Below are positions 48,831 through 58,291 of a stretch of DNA of 64,000 bases, one piece after another. The notes beneath the pieces were generated by a model, which had not been told where the DNA came from, did not search any database, and saw nothing but the letters and a program-made list of their open reading frames with translations. This DNA is from Ctenosaura bakeri (taxonomy: Eukaryota > Chordata > Lepidosauria > Squamata > Iguanidae), in the NCBI GenBank assembly GCA_948474755.1, contig CAOLHI010002148.1, forward strand, positions 62,001 through 126,000. The letters are read 5' to 3'. The stretch's first letter is position 1; the number at the start of each line of letters is the position of its first letter. Made by a program: the position numbers and the translations under genes.

Positions 48831-49868
48831 CTACAGCACGGAAGCCAACACCTCACGTCCAAACCGGGCATCTCTGCGCGACCGGCAGTCGAGCCTGTAG
48901 TGGCGCACGAAGGTCGATGGTTGGGACCAGGTCGCCACACGGCAGAGTTCATGCAGGTCAACTCCTCGCAGGAGGGCCGCAGAAGTAGCCACAGCTCTGG
49001 TGGAGTGGGCTCGAAGCAGGACTGGCGGAGGCTTCCTCGCGAGCTCATACGCCAGTTCAATAGTCCTCACCACCCACTTGGAGAAGCGCTGGGTGGACAC
49101 TTTTAGGCCCCTCCGACGTCGCCCATAGCAAACAAAGAGATGCGGCGTCTGTCGGAAGGAAGCAGTCCTGTCCTTGTAGAAAGCCAATGCCCGACGCACG
49201 TCCAGGGAGTGGAGGGACCGCTCCAACGGTGTCGTCGGGTTCGGGAAGAAGGCAGGCAGGATGATGTCCTGGTTGAGATGGAAACTGTACACCACCTTTG
49301 GCAGGAACGAGATGTCAGGTCTCAGGACCACCTTGTCCCTGTGGAAGACCGTGAAGGGCTCATCGGAACGAAGAGCTGTGATCTCACCCGCTCGCCTCGC
49401 TGAGGTCACCGCTACCAGGAAGGCAGTTTTCATTGTCAGGAGCCTGTCATCCGAGGTCGCCATTGGCTCGAAGGGCGGCTTCGTCAGCTGCGAGAGCACC
49501 AGCGAGAGGGACCACGGCGGTAGCGGCGGCGATACCGGCGGGTAGAGATGATGAAGTCCTTTCAGGAACCGCTTAACGGTATCGTTCCTGAAGAAGGCCG
49601 AGGCAGCAGATCGTGGCGGTTGGTATGCCACGATCGCGGAGAGATACACCTTCAGGGATGGAAACGCCAGGCCCTGTTGCCGGAGGTGCAGGAGGAAGTG
49701 CAGGACGGTCGAGAGCCCCGCGGGCGATACCGGCTCACTCCTCTCGTTAGCGAAGGTCAGGAAGCGTCGCCACTTGTATTGATAGTTGCGACGGGTGGAT
49801 TCCTTCCTGGCCGCGACGAGGACGGTACCGAGTACGGGATCGTCTAGTGCGATATCCTCCAGGCATGG
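48831..49868 (-). CDS. DIRS tyrosine recombinase (YR)
   Basis: Site-specific recombinase that would integrate the circular DNA form. The domain covers about 345 residues, from PCLEDIALDD to the stop at 48831. The N-terminal core-binding-like part includes RRNYQYKWRRFLTFA. The catalytic part has the first Arg in TSARRAGEITAL (residues 759/760 of the open frame), HSTRAVATSAAL giving His889 and Arg892, a Trp (ATWSQPSTF) in the usual second-His position, and the nucleophile Tyr925 in FVRHYRLD. No ATG lies near the domain start. The frame is open upstream to 51671, overlapping all of RT/RNase H in the -1 frame. Expression probably uses frameshifting, reinitiation or a separate transcript; the sequence does not decide which. 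It appears intact. Confidence 0.92.
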   Translation of the reverse strand, partial: PCLEDIALDDPVLGTVLVAARKESTRRNYQYKWRRFLTFANERSEPVSPAGLSTVLHFLLHLRQQGLAFPSLKVYLSAIVAYQPPRSAASAFFRNDTVKRFLKGLHHLYPPVSPPLPPWSLSLVLSQLTKPPFEPMATSDDRLLTMKTAFLVAVTSARRAGEITALRSDEPFTVFHRDKVVLRPDISFLPKVVYSFHLNQDIILPAFFPNPTTPLERSLHSLDVRRALAFYKDRTASFRQTPHLFVCYGRRRRGLKVSTQRFSKWVVRTIELAYELARKPPPVLLRAHSTRAVATSAALLRGVDLHELCRVATWSQPSTFVRHYRLDCRSRRDARFGREVLASVL

Positions 49869-51757
49869 AGGGCCAGGCGTGGCAGGTCCGGATGGAGGAC
49901 TCGGCCGCCGGAGTGGGAGAGCAGGTCCGGTGTCGGTGGCAACCGGAGCAGGTCGTCTCGCGCGGCTTGTAGCAGGGGTGCGAACCAATGTTGCCTCGGC
50001 CAGTACGGGGCTACCAGGATCGCGTCGGCTCGGTCGGCGAGGATCTTCGATATCGTCCGGCCGAGCAGCGGGAACGGCGGGAACGCGTAGAGGAGTTCCC
50101 CGGTCCACGGAAACTGGAAAGCGTCCCCGATGGAGGCACGATCGTGGCCCGCTCTGGAACAGAATCGGCGACACTTCGCGTTTTCCCTGGTCGCGAAGAG
50201 GTCGATCGATGGTTCGCCCCAGCGGTCCCGAATCAGTCTGAACGCCTCTCCGGAGAGAGACCATTCGTGATGGGATGAGGTGTCCCTGCTGAGGGCGTCT
50301 GCCGTGGTGTTCTCCTGCCCGGCCAGGTGAACCGCCACGGGATGCGTGTGCAGGCGAATGCACCATTCCCACAGGTCGAGCGCGATGTCGAGCAGGGTCG
50401 TGGAATGAGTCCCACCTTGTCTGTTGATGTAGCAGACGGCGGTGGTGTTGTCCGTCAGAATCAGGACCGTGCGCCCCGCCACGGCATGGCGGAACGCCCA
50501 TAGGGCTTTCCAGACGGCGAGCAGCTCCAGCGCGTTGATATGGAGAGCGGCCTCGTCGTCGGTCCATCTGTCGCGGACTCTGAGATCGCCGCAGTGGGCA
50601 CCCCATCCATACAGGGAGGCGTCGGTCGTTACCGTCACCTTCGGTGTCGGCTGTTGGAAAGGCATCCCTGACATGAGATTGCGTCGCGACTGCCACCATC
50701 GGAGGGATGAGCGGACGTCTCCCGGCAGCTGCAGTCGGAGTGTCTGTTCGTCTCGCAGGGGGTCGAATATGCGGACGAACCAGTGTTGAAGAGGTCTTGC
50801 TCTCAGCCTGGCGAGATATGTCACAGCGGTCGTCGCAGCCATGTAGCCCAAGAGCTGCTGGACGCTTCTCGCAGATAACGTCGGGGCCGTACGAGCGTGA
50901 ACGGCGGCCCGGATCAAGGTTTGTGCTCGAGACTCTGGTAGGTACGCCCTGGCGGAGGTCGAGTCGAGCGTCGCCCCGATGAAGTCCAAGATCCTCGCCG
51001 GCTCGAGGTGGGACTTCTTCGGATTCACTCGTAGACCAAGGCGGGTCAGGAGTGACAACGTCATGTGGACGTCGTGGTAAAGTCTCTGTTTGCAGGACGC
51101 CACCAACAGCCAATCGTCGAGGTAGGGGAAGACGGAAGCGCCCTTCGTCCGCAGGTAGGATACCACCGGGGCCATGCACTTGGTGAAGACCCTTGGGGCA
51201 GTCGAGAGTCCGAACGGCAGCACCTTGTACTGGTAACAGGTGTCGTCGACTGCGAAGCGGAGGTACCGTCTGTGCTGCGGGCGAATGGCGATATGGAAGT
51301 ATGCGTCTCGGAGATCGATGGAGGCGAACCAGTCCCCTCGATTGAGGAAAGGTAGGATCGACGGTATCGTGACCATCTTGAACCTTTTGGGGCGGATGTA
51401 GTAGTTCACCCCTCTGAGGTCTAGGATCGGCCGGAGGGTACCGTCGGCTTTCGGTACCGTGAAGTACCTGGAGAAGAAGCCGGTGGTCTTGGCCTCTTGC
51501 GGGAGCTGCTCGATCGCCCCTTTCTGGAGGAGGGATTGGATCTCTTCCAGGAGGGCCGGACTCGACGGCGTGGAGTAGTAAACGCCGCGAGGAGGAATAT
51601 CGAGAAACTCGATGGCGTAGCCAAGACGGACGATGGAAAGCACCCAAGAGTCCGTAGTGACATACTGCCACTCCGCTAGGTGTCGAGCGAGAGTCGGTCG
51701 GTCTCCGAGCGCTGATGGTAGGCTGAAGAGTGGGTATTGGTGGGTCCTGCCAGGCAC
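49844..51757 (-). CDS. DIRS reverse transcriptase - RNase H - methyltransferase-like protein
   Basis: Intact ORF of 637 codons. The reverse transcriptase spans about residues 80-265: RYFTVPKADGTLRPILDLR, first catalytic Asp at 148 (FASIDLRDAYFHI), LPFGLSTAPRVFTK, and the catalytic box PYLDDWLL with Asp214 and Asp215. RNase H spans about 373-490, with Asp379 (TTDASLYGWGAH), Glu411 (NALELLAV), Asp436 (LTDNTTAV) and Asp487 (TTADALSR). Residues about 515-590 (SIDLFATRENAK, YAFPPFPLLGR) sit where DIRS elements carry a DAM-like methyltransferase domain. The first codon of the open stretch is GTG at 51757, so an independent ATG start is not obvious. The frame lies +1 to Gag and begins at the Gag stop, pointing to frameshift expression. 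Confidence 0.94.
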   Translation of the reverse strand: MPGRTHQYPLFSLPSALGDRPTLARHLAEWQYVTTDSWVLSIVRLGYAIEFLDIPPRGVYYSTPSSPALLEEIQSLLQKGAIEQLPQEAKTTGFFSRYFTVPKADGTLRPILDLRGVNYYIRPKRFKMVTIPSILPFLNRGDWFASIDLRDAYFHIAIRPQHRRYLRFAVDDTCYQYKVLPFGLSTAPRVFTKCMAPVVSYLRTKGASVFPYLDDWLLVASCKQRLYHDVHMTLSLLTRLGLRVNPKKSHLEPARILDFIGATLDSTSARAYLPESRAQTLIRAAVHARTAPTLSARSVQQLLGYMAATTAVTYLARLRARPLQHWFVRIFDPLRDEQTLRLQLPGDVRSSLRWWQSRRNLMSGMPFQQPTPKVTVTTDASLYGWGAHCGDLRVRDRWTDDEAALHINALELLAVWKALWAFRHAVAGRTVLILTDNTTAVCYINRQGGTHSTTLLDIALDLWEWCIRLHTHPVAVHLAGQENTTADALSRDTSSHHEWSLSGEAFRLIRDRWGEPSIDLFATRENAKCRRFCSRAGHDRASIGDAFQFPWTGELLYAFPPFPLLGRTISKILADRADAILVAPYWPRQHWFAPLLQAARDDLLRLPPTPDLLSHSGGRVLHPDLPRLALHAWRISH

Positions 51758-51767
51758 GTCAAAACCG
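51755..51767 (-). promoter_or_regulatory. Candidate +1 frameshift site at the Gag stop
   Basis: Minus strand reads CGG TTT TGA C GTG CCT. A +1 slip of the P-site TTT within TTTT moves the ribosome to TTT GAC GTG CCT, the RT frame, just as Gag would terminate at a TGA followed by C, a weak stop context. The geometry is direct from sequence; function is inference. Confidence 0.4.
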
Positions 51768-54210
51768 AGACTTTGTCTCGGAGGAGGACTTCTTCGACGA
51801 AGGCGGGCGCCGCCTAATTGTGCGTCTGGCCGATGAGCCGGAGGACGGTCTCGACTGTCCAGACTGGGCCGAACGCTGGAATGACGAGGTGGAAGATCGT
51901 CGCCAGGATGGGCGGAAGGTGGAGGCCCTGCGGGTCTGCGTGGCCGGCTGCAGCCCGATCTTTTTTGCGGTCAGTCTCGCCTTGACGAGATTGTCCAAAG
52001 CTTCGTCTGTGGACGAATTGAATAGGCCTTCACCGTCGAAGGGGAGATCTTCAATCCTCCTTCTGGTGTCCTCCTGGATGTCGGCCGGTCGAAGACAAGC
52101 ATGGCGGCGGAGGCCGACGGATCCCGCCATGACCCGGGAGGCGATCTCCACTGCGTGCCGGGAGGAGGCCATCTGGTGCTGAGCGATGGAGATAGCCTCA
52201 TTGAAGATCACGGAGGAGGCTTGGCGGATGTCCTCCGGTACCGCCTCCATCGCCGGTTGCAGGCGATCGAGCACTTTCTTCAGGTATGCCGCGAGGCAAG
52301 CCTGAGTGTTGGACAGCCTGATCTGCAAGGAGGCAGCTGAATAGAACCTCCTTGCGTAGGCGTCCAACTTCCTGCCCTCTTGTCCGGCGGGGTGGTGTGT
52401 TGCCTGCCGGAGCCCTTCGTCTGCGCGGACTCGACGACCACAGAGTTCGGTGCAGGGTGATTAAATAGATAACCGGCGTTATCCTTCTGCACCCTGTAGA
52501 GGTGTTCTAACCGCTGCGGTATCGGCTGAGCCGAGGCCGGTCTATCCCAGGCGGCCTTCACCAGTCTGGATACCCGGGGCAGGAGAGGCAGCGGGGCCGT
52601 GGAAGGTCGCTTCTCCTCGAAAACGGAGAAGGCTGGATCGTCATCCTCCGGCTCCGCATCGGCGATCTTAAGGCCGAGGGTAGTGGCCATGCGGAGCAGC
52701 ATCGCAGAGAACTGGTGGACGTCCTCTGGAGCAGAATCTGGGATCGGGTCCCCGAATCCCAACGGAGGAGACTCCTGGGAGGCCGCCTCAGACACCTCAG
52801 ACTCCGCACTCGAGTCGTACGACTCCGAGCTCGGTGAGTCCTCTCGCCGCTCGCTCTCCGGCTCCTTCGTAGTCGCCGCAGGTGTTGCCTTCCTAGGCTT
52901 CTCCGCAGCCGGGGCGGTGGTAGCAGCAGCGTCCCGCTTGGGATGGCTGACCACTGACTTCACCCTCTTGGTGGTGACCGGGGTAGTCTGGCAGGCTGAC
53001 GTCGTCGTAGCCCGCTCAGTCACCACCGACTCCGTAGGGCGCGTCGCCGTTGCCGTGACCCTAGGAGGTGGCGATATCGCCCGATACCGTGGTGAAGGCT
53101 CCCTCGCCCTATGATATCGAGGGGAGGGAGAGCGGCTGAAGGAGCGGCGGTCCGACGGAGATCGGCTTTGGCGTCGACGGTACCGAGCCTCGTCCCCTCT
53201 AGGCGAGCGCGATTCGCGCTGTCGACGAGGTGACCGGGACCTCCGGAAGGTCTCCCAATGACTCGGGCCACGATGGTACCGATCCCGGTACGATGGCGAA
53301 TGCGACCGATAGGAGGCCGGGCGCTCTCTCCATTCAGATTCCCTCGCGTACCTGGCCACGTAGGACGCCGAGGTGTATCTGGAGGCAGACGAGCGAGGTT
53401 GTTCCTCTCTTGTCTCCCTCGGAGGCGGCGAGGCCACCGGACGCTCGGAAGAGCGGGACCGGGACCTGAAGGAGGTCGAACGCCGCTCCGGAGAAGCAGA
53501 GGGCTCTCTCTGCTGCAGGTCAGCCGACCTGCGACGGCTAAGAGGGCGGTGGCGCTCCTCCACCAGGGTTGGAGGGTCTGCCACAGGCGAGTCCGGGCGC
53601 TGTTGGGGAACGTCCTCGATCTCATCCTCCGAGAGGTCGACGGACTCGCCTCGCCCTTTGGAAGGCTGCTGAGTAGGAGGAGGAGTAGGAGGTTGAGCGT
53701 CCCCAGCCGGGGAGCGCTTCTTTTCCTTCTTCTTCTTCTTCTTCTCCTTCTCCTTGCCCTTGCCTCCGTCCGGAGCAGGGCGCTTTTTTGCAGGCGTCTC
53801 CGTAAGGGGAGCCTCAGCCTTCCTCGCCGTCGAGGATCCTTTCACTGACTTGGCAGCCGCCGACAGCTTCGGGATCCTCGGTAACGCCGAGATCGGCGTT
53901 TCGCCGGTACCGAGCCCGATACTGACGAGGTGGACGGAACGGCAGCCGCCGATACCGTCGATGGCGTGGTCGTCTTCTTGTCGGCCATCTTGGAAGTGGA
54001 GGTCTCGTCTATCGCCCGCAGAGACTGTTCCCAACAATAAGATTTGAGTCTCGCGGAGCGGTTGCGAAGAGTTTGGGGAGTAAAATCCCTGCAAATTGGG
54101 CAAGTCCGGATGTTGTGGGACTCGCCCAAACAGAAGAGACACTCCTTATGGCCGTCGTTGAGGGCAACCTTGCGGCCGCAGGACACGCACTTCTTAAAGA
54201 GCGCGGACAT
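51759..54210 (-). CDS. DIRS Gag-like protein, two frameshifts
   Basis: Putative structural/RNA-binding protein. The chosen start is the ATG at 54210 (MSALFKKCVSCGRK). The N-terminus has a Cys/His cluster with CVSCG, DGHKECLFCLGESH and RTCPIC, typical of vertebrate DIRS Gag. Next come a Lys-run (EKEKKKKKKEKK), an acidic SEDEIEDV patch, a long Arg/Ser-rich region (YRSHSPSYRDR, RRSRSPRR and similar) and an alpha-helical C-terminal part (AYARRFYSAASLQIRLSNTQ, FNEAISIAQHQMASSRHAVE). The reading frame changes twice by loss of one base: near 53892-53912 and near 52370-52386. The uninterrupted pieces are 53842-54210, 52280 to about 53910, and 51759-52367. The stop TGA at 51761-51759 lies in TTTTGAC. 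The copy cannot make full Gag unless the frameshifts are assembly errors. Confidence 0.85.
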
Positions 54211-54363
54211 AAGACGAAGAAACGCCAAACTCCGAAATCCAAAAAGACGAAAACCGAAGGGGGAGTCCGAAAGAGAGGTCAAAGACAGTCCGAAAGTCCG
54301 TAAAAACCGTGAAAAAACAGCAAGCCAAGCACGACGTGAGAGGAACAAACTAAAGAACCTTCC

Positions 54364-54544
54364 GTACGCGGCGGCGGACGAGAAAGAACTGAGGAGAGAC
54401 CGTTGCTCGGCGGGAGGAGCATGCGCAGTACCGGCGTGGGGGAGGGGTTCCCGCCAAGCGAATAAGCTCTAGAAGTTTCCGAACGCTACCGCGCAGGCGC
54501 TAAAGCTCCTAGTGTATGAAGGCACAGAGACCACGAAGAAGAAC
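54364..54544. repeat. DIRS inverted terminal repeat, 5' side of element
   Basis: 181 bp inverted copy of 48457-48656, from tacgcggcggcggacgag to ccacgaagaagaac. It would contain the promoter of the element. It ends in aagaac, the same hexamer that begins the other terminus in direct orientation. Confidence 0.93.
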
Positions 54545-54578
54545 AATGGATTCAAGCTGAATTGACATGAGGGGATGA

Positions 54579-54714
54579 ATTGACATGAGGGATGGAGTAT
54601 AGAGAGGTGACATTATGAGGTGAGTTGACATGAGGGATGGAGTATAGAGAGGGGACATTATGAAGTGAGTTGACATGAGGGGTGGAGTATACTGTCATGT
54701 CAACTCACCTCATA
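54579..54714. repeat. 45-bp minisatellite with an inverted end
   Basis: About 2.5 copies of a 45-bp unit (agttgacatgagggatggag, tatagagagg, gacattatgag) at about 54579, 54622 and 54667, followed by catgtcaactcacctcataa (54695-54714). The last segment is the exact reverse complement of ttatgaggtgagttgacatg (54613-54632). The array can fold back on itself. Confidence 0.85.
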
Positions 54715-54729
54715 AGCAGTGCACCTCAT

Positions 54730-55232
54730 AAGCGGTGCAAATGGAGAGTGCATGGTGTAAGAGAAGAGGCATTGTGAAGGCACAAGGGAAGGCAAGGGGG
54801 GAATAGGAGAGATAGGAGAGTGAGCAGTGAGAATGGCAGGGCTCAAGAAGCAAGAAAGGGGTGCAAGGGAGGGAGATATTGCAAGGCTGGGGTGAGATAG
54901 GGAGTAGGACAGATGAGAAAGCTAGTTGTGAAAGCTGCAGAGTTGAAGCAAGTAGAGTGCACTGTGAGGGTATAAGATGGGGGAGTGAGGCATTAAGTAG
55001 GACAGAAGCAAGAATGAAATGAGGGAGAGAGGAGAAAGAGGGGGTGGAGAGTGGAGGTACAAGGTGCAAAGAGCGAGAGAGGTAAACATGATGAGATAAG
55101 GTGAAAAGGAGGGAGATGTGGTATCACAAAGTGAGGGAAAGAGGGAAGGGAGTAGGAGGTGCAGTAGCAGAATGTAAAGAAGAAGAGAAGGCAGCACAGC
55201 AGAAGCATGAGAGGGGGACAAGCTGGAAGCCA
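54730..55232. repeat. Purine-rich (GA) tract of about 500 bp
   Basis: The plus strand is strongly A/G-biased throughout (gggaggcaa, gagagaggagaaagaggggg, gagggaaagagggaaggg and similar). The long minus-strand open stretches (119, 99 and 125 codons) arise from this bias: they are Ser/Leu/Pro-rich with no domain. Confidence 0.8.
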
Positions 55233-55235
55233 GCT

Positions 55236-55323
55236 GGCCCCTCCCGAAACTGCAAACCCCAGGATTCCATAGGATGTTGAAAGTGGAATGATCACGCTAT
55301 AAGAGTGTAGTGCAGAAATGGCC
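55236..55323. mobile_element. Partial palindromic MITE, left arm deleted
   Basis: The right arm is recognisable (gaaactgcaaaccccaggat, ggatgttgaaagtggaatga, tgcagaaatggcc at 55311-55323). The left arm is reduced to ggcccctccc at 55236. The arm sequence matches 44125-44279 closely. Confidence 0.75.
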
Positions 55324-57224
55324 AAAGAAGAAGAGAGGAGTTCCTGTGCTCTGTTCCCTGAGGCAGCCATTACACTACACTACTCTGAGGAAAGGAGTTG
55401 GGAAAAGGCAAGAGGAGAATGTTGGTAGAAGCTTGTTAAGGTAGATGCTTAATTTGAATCTTAGGATTGTGGGGAAATGGACCAAAAGGATGATAATTTA
55501 AAAAATACAGTCTTTTTTGATGAATATACTCCACATTTAATTGTCTTGGAAGTTTGGTGTGGACATTTGAACTGCCTATTCACACATATATCCTACCAAG
55601 TGCACATGAAACAAAGCAGCAGCTAGAGGGGTGAGGATGTAGAAAATATTTATGTCAAGGAGAAGTACAAGAAGGATTTTAAGGAGGGGAGTGCATACAT
55701 CTGCCATATTGAATTGGCATCTGTTTTGAATTTTTTTTCCCATTACACCAGGGAACACATTTCAACGTTTTCAAAAGGGGTTTGCTATGTCAGTCAGCAA
55801 AGACAGCTCTAGTATCTGCTCATATCTAGGGTCAACTGTATCTGCTCTTATAAAGACCTAGTAAGTTTTATTTGGCATAAGCTTGTGTGGACTGTAGCCC
55901 ACTTCATCAGATGCATGGAGAGTTGACTTGGTTGTCTTATGTTCATGAACACGGGAGGATATAATTAGTGAGATGAGGGGGAATGGAAATGTAAAAAAAA
56001 AAACATTTATCATTACCATAATTAGTATTAACAAGCAGTTGGGTAGAGAACAGACATCCTGATATAGATGAGCTACTTAGTATGTACATTTTGATGAAAA
56101 GTCAAATAGGTGAAAGAAAGTTAAAGTAGACTGTCTTCTAGTTATAATAAAATATTTATTCTGCTTTTCTGAAGTAAAGCAGCCCATGTTTTTTCCCTTT
56201 AATCATTGTGGTTTGTACCTACTTTCATCTGCATAATGCCCTGTGACTCTCACAGTCACTCTCACATGCCTCCTGTGGTAATTTTCATGGGTTTTTTAGT
56301 TTGTTTGTTTTTTGTTTACTATAATTGAAAAACTGATGCCACTAGGACTTGTGACAGGCTCCTGCTTCTGATTGTTGCAGGCTTGTTCACTTGCATCCTT
56401 TTTGAATCCTGACCAGAAGCTGAAAGGACCTCCTTCACCCAATTTGGCAGCTGGCTCTTAAGGTTGACAGGGTTAGCATTTTCACAGGTCTCTAGTAAAA
56501 CTATGGAAGACGATATTACCATCTGCCCCCTCACCAATGAACAAGTCTGCAACGGATTTGTGACAGGGGTCCTGCTTCTGATTGTCACAGGGTTGCTTGC
56601 TGGAGGGAAGAGAGAAATGACATCCTTCTTCTGCCCAGATTAGAAGGTGAAAGGACTTCTTGATCTGGTGCATTGAAGTGGCATCCATAGAAGTGTCCAA
56701 TGAGACTACATAGTCTTAGTGAGTACAGACCACTTATGGATCTATAATCTAAGTTATGGATCCATAAATGCAATACTGAAAACCAACTGTTCTTGTTCTT
56801 TTATTTGTACTGCACTAGAAAGGTAAATTTTGATTTTACATAGTTTCCCCTTCTGTGTTAATACCATAGTAACTCTGTAAGGTATGTTTGCTGAGATGTG
56901 ATGGTAGCCTACAGTCACATGGTCATTTCCACAACCAAGCAAAGATTTCATTTTGGGTCTCCCTCTTTCAAATCCAGCACTTTAAACATTGTTCCATAGT
57001 GGTTCTCTCAGGTCAATACTAAATGTTAAAAAAAAAAAAGATGGTATGAAAGTTGAAACATAGTGGAAGAAAAATGCATATATTTGCATAATTAGAATGC
57101 AAATATGATAATTCTCATAAACACAACAATTTATATAATATACAGATTAGATATCCAGATGTTAATAAATGAAATATAGCAATCTCTCTCTCTCTTTTGC
57201 ATGCTGCACATATACATGCATTGT
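55324..57224. other. No recognisable gene
   Basis: AT-rich DNA. 55858-55930 (minus) reads gatgaagtgggctacagtcc and aagcttatgccaaataaaac, a dispersed repeat common in reptile genomes whose class I cannot assign. A related tcacatgcttcttcatcaa segment lies near 37055. Two related segments, 56337-56400 and 56556-56640 (gacaggctcctgcttctgat and gacaggggtcctgcttctga), suggest a local duplication of about 220 bp. Confidence 0.4.
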
Positions 57225-57392
57225 TGTTTTTGTTGTTTTCATGGTTTAAGTTTTTATTTTTTAATGGTTTTTTGTTTCCAGATTGTTTTTAAACTTTTGT
57301 ATTGTGTGAATTTTTAACTGGGTTTAACTGTTGTAAGCTGCTTTTAGACCCAAACAGGTAAAAAGGTGGGGTATTAATAATAAATATTAATG
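57225..57392 (+). mobile_element. L2/CR1 LINE 3' UTR end
   Basis: T-rich 3' UTR ending with the terminal block (ttgtaagctgcttttagacc, caaacaggtaaaaaggtggg, gtattaataataaat), then a (TG)n tract at 57391-57406. Confidence 0.65.
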
Positions 57393-57510
57393 TGTGTGTG
57401 TGTGTATTTTCAGGGAGGACTGTATCTGAGGTGGAGTGAGACAGCCAACACAGATGGCAGATCACTAACAGTGGTAAATTCACCATTTCTCCATCCCGCC
57501 CATCCCAGGA

Positions 57511-57733
57511 ATAGCAATAGCAATAGCGTTTATTTCTATACCGCTTATCAACGGAGTGTTATCTAAGCGGTTTACAATGTATTTTTAGCTAATTGCCCCC
57601 AACAAGCTGGGTACTCATTTTACCGACCTGCGGAAGGATGGAAGGCTGAGTCAACCTTGGAGCCCGGCAGGATCGAACTCACAACCTTGTGGCTGCAGTC
57701 CCAGCATTTAACCACTGCACCACCAGGGCTCCT
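57511..57733 (-). mobile_element. tRNA-derived SINE of a second family
   Basis: The minus strand starts ccctggtggtgcagtggtta (A box) and gttgtgagttcgatcctgcc (B box), followed by a body (ccgcaggtcggtaaaatgag, tacccagcttgttgggggca) and a tail (gcggtatagaaataaacg, then attgct repeats). The body is unrelated to the other SINEs here and it is better preserved. Head and boxes match squamate tRNA-SINEs. I do not name a family. Confidence 0.8.
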
Positions 57734-58291
57734 CTTAACTGACAGACTCTAAGAGCCTCTCAATTCAGCTGTGACCTCAAACAGTTACAGGTTGAGCTTT
57801 GTTAAATGCAGAAACTTCCATTGTTCACAAGCCTAATGTTATAGGTAAGTACTTTAGAATACTGTCAGACAAAGTTAGCTAGTGAACTACAGGGACTAAT
57901 TTTATGCCAGATGTGTAGGTATCCACCTGTAATTTGTCCATGACAAGCTGTTTTAGAATGTTTTTGGAAATATATTTGCTGACACAAAAGTGTGTACAAA
58001 ATGTTTATTACCCAATGAGGCATTACACAGCACCAGGTAGATAAATCAGTCCCTCTAACTCTTTGAAATATCTCTGTGATCATCGTGTCAGCCACCCCCA
58101 TCATACATCACAACATACTGGCAGCGGCATATCAGTCATGTAACATTGCTGTAATGGAGCCATCTGGACACATATATCACATCTGGATATGTGTATATCC
58201 CCTTCACATTGACCTATCAATGCATGCTACCAGCAGAGAGCATGGCATGTGCATTATACTGGTCCACTACCAGATGGGTGGGGGAGTATGA
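57734..58291. other. No recognisable feature
   Basis: Non-coding sequence; no repeat family recognised. Confidence 0.4.

Larger units (their letters stand above)
48457..54544 (-). mobile_element. DIRS-type tyrosine-recombinase retrotransposon, nearly complete
   Basis: 6.09-kb element transcribed on the minus strand. In transcription order it has the 5' inverted terminal repeat (54364-54544), Gag (54210-51759), RT/RNase H/methyltransferase-like (51757-49844), tyrosine recombinase (to 48831), internal complementary region (48699-48794) and 3' inverted terminal repeat (48457-48656). This is the known DIRS1 layout. DIRS elements copy RNA into circular DNA and integrate with a tyrosine recombinase, so no integrase and no target duplication are expected, and none are seen. 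RT/RNase H and recombinase are intact; Gag carries two one-base frameshifts. The high CpG content contrasts with the AT-rich flanks and suggests recent insertion. Confidence 0.95.

Noticed and set aside
53020..53848. Long alternative-frame ORFs within DIRS Gag (171-201 codons)
   Set aside because: They mirror the Arg/Ser-rich Gag frame; composition explains their lack of stops.
54710..55370. Ser/Leu/Pro-rich minus-strand ORFs of 99-125 codons
   Set aside because: They are a direct result of the purine-rich tract on the plus strand; no domain or start context supports them.
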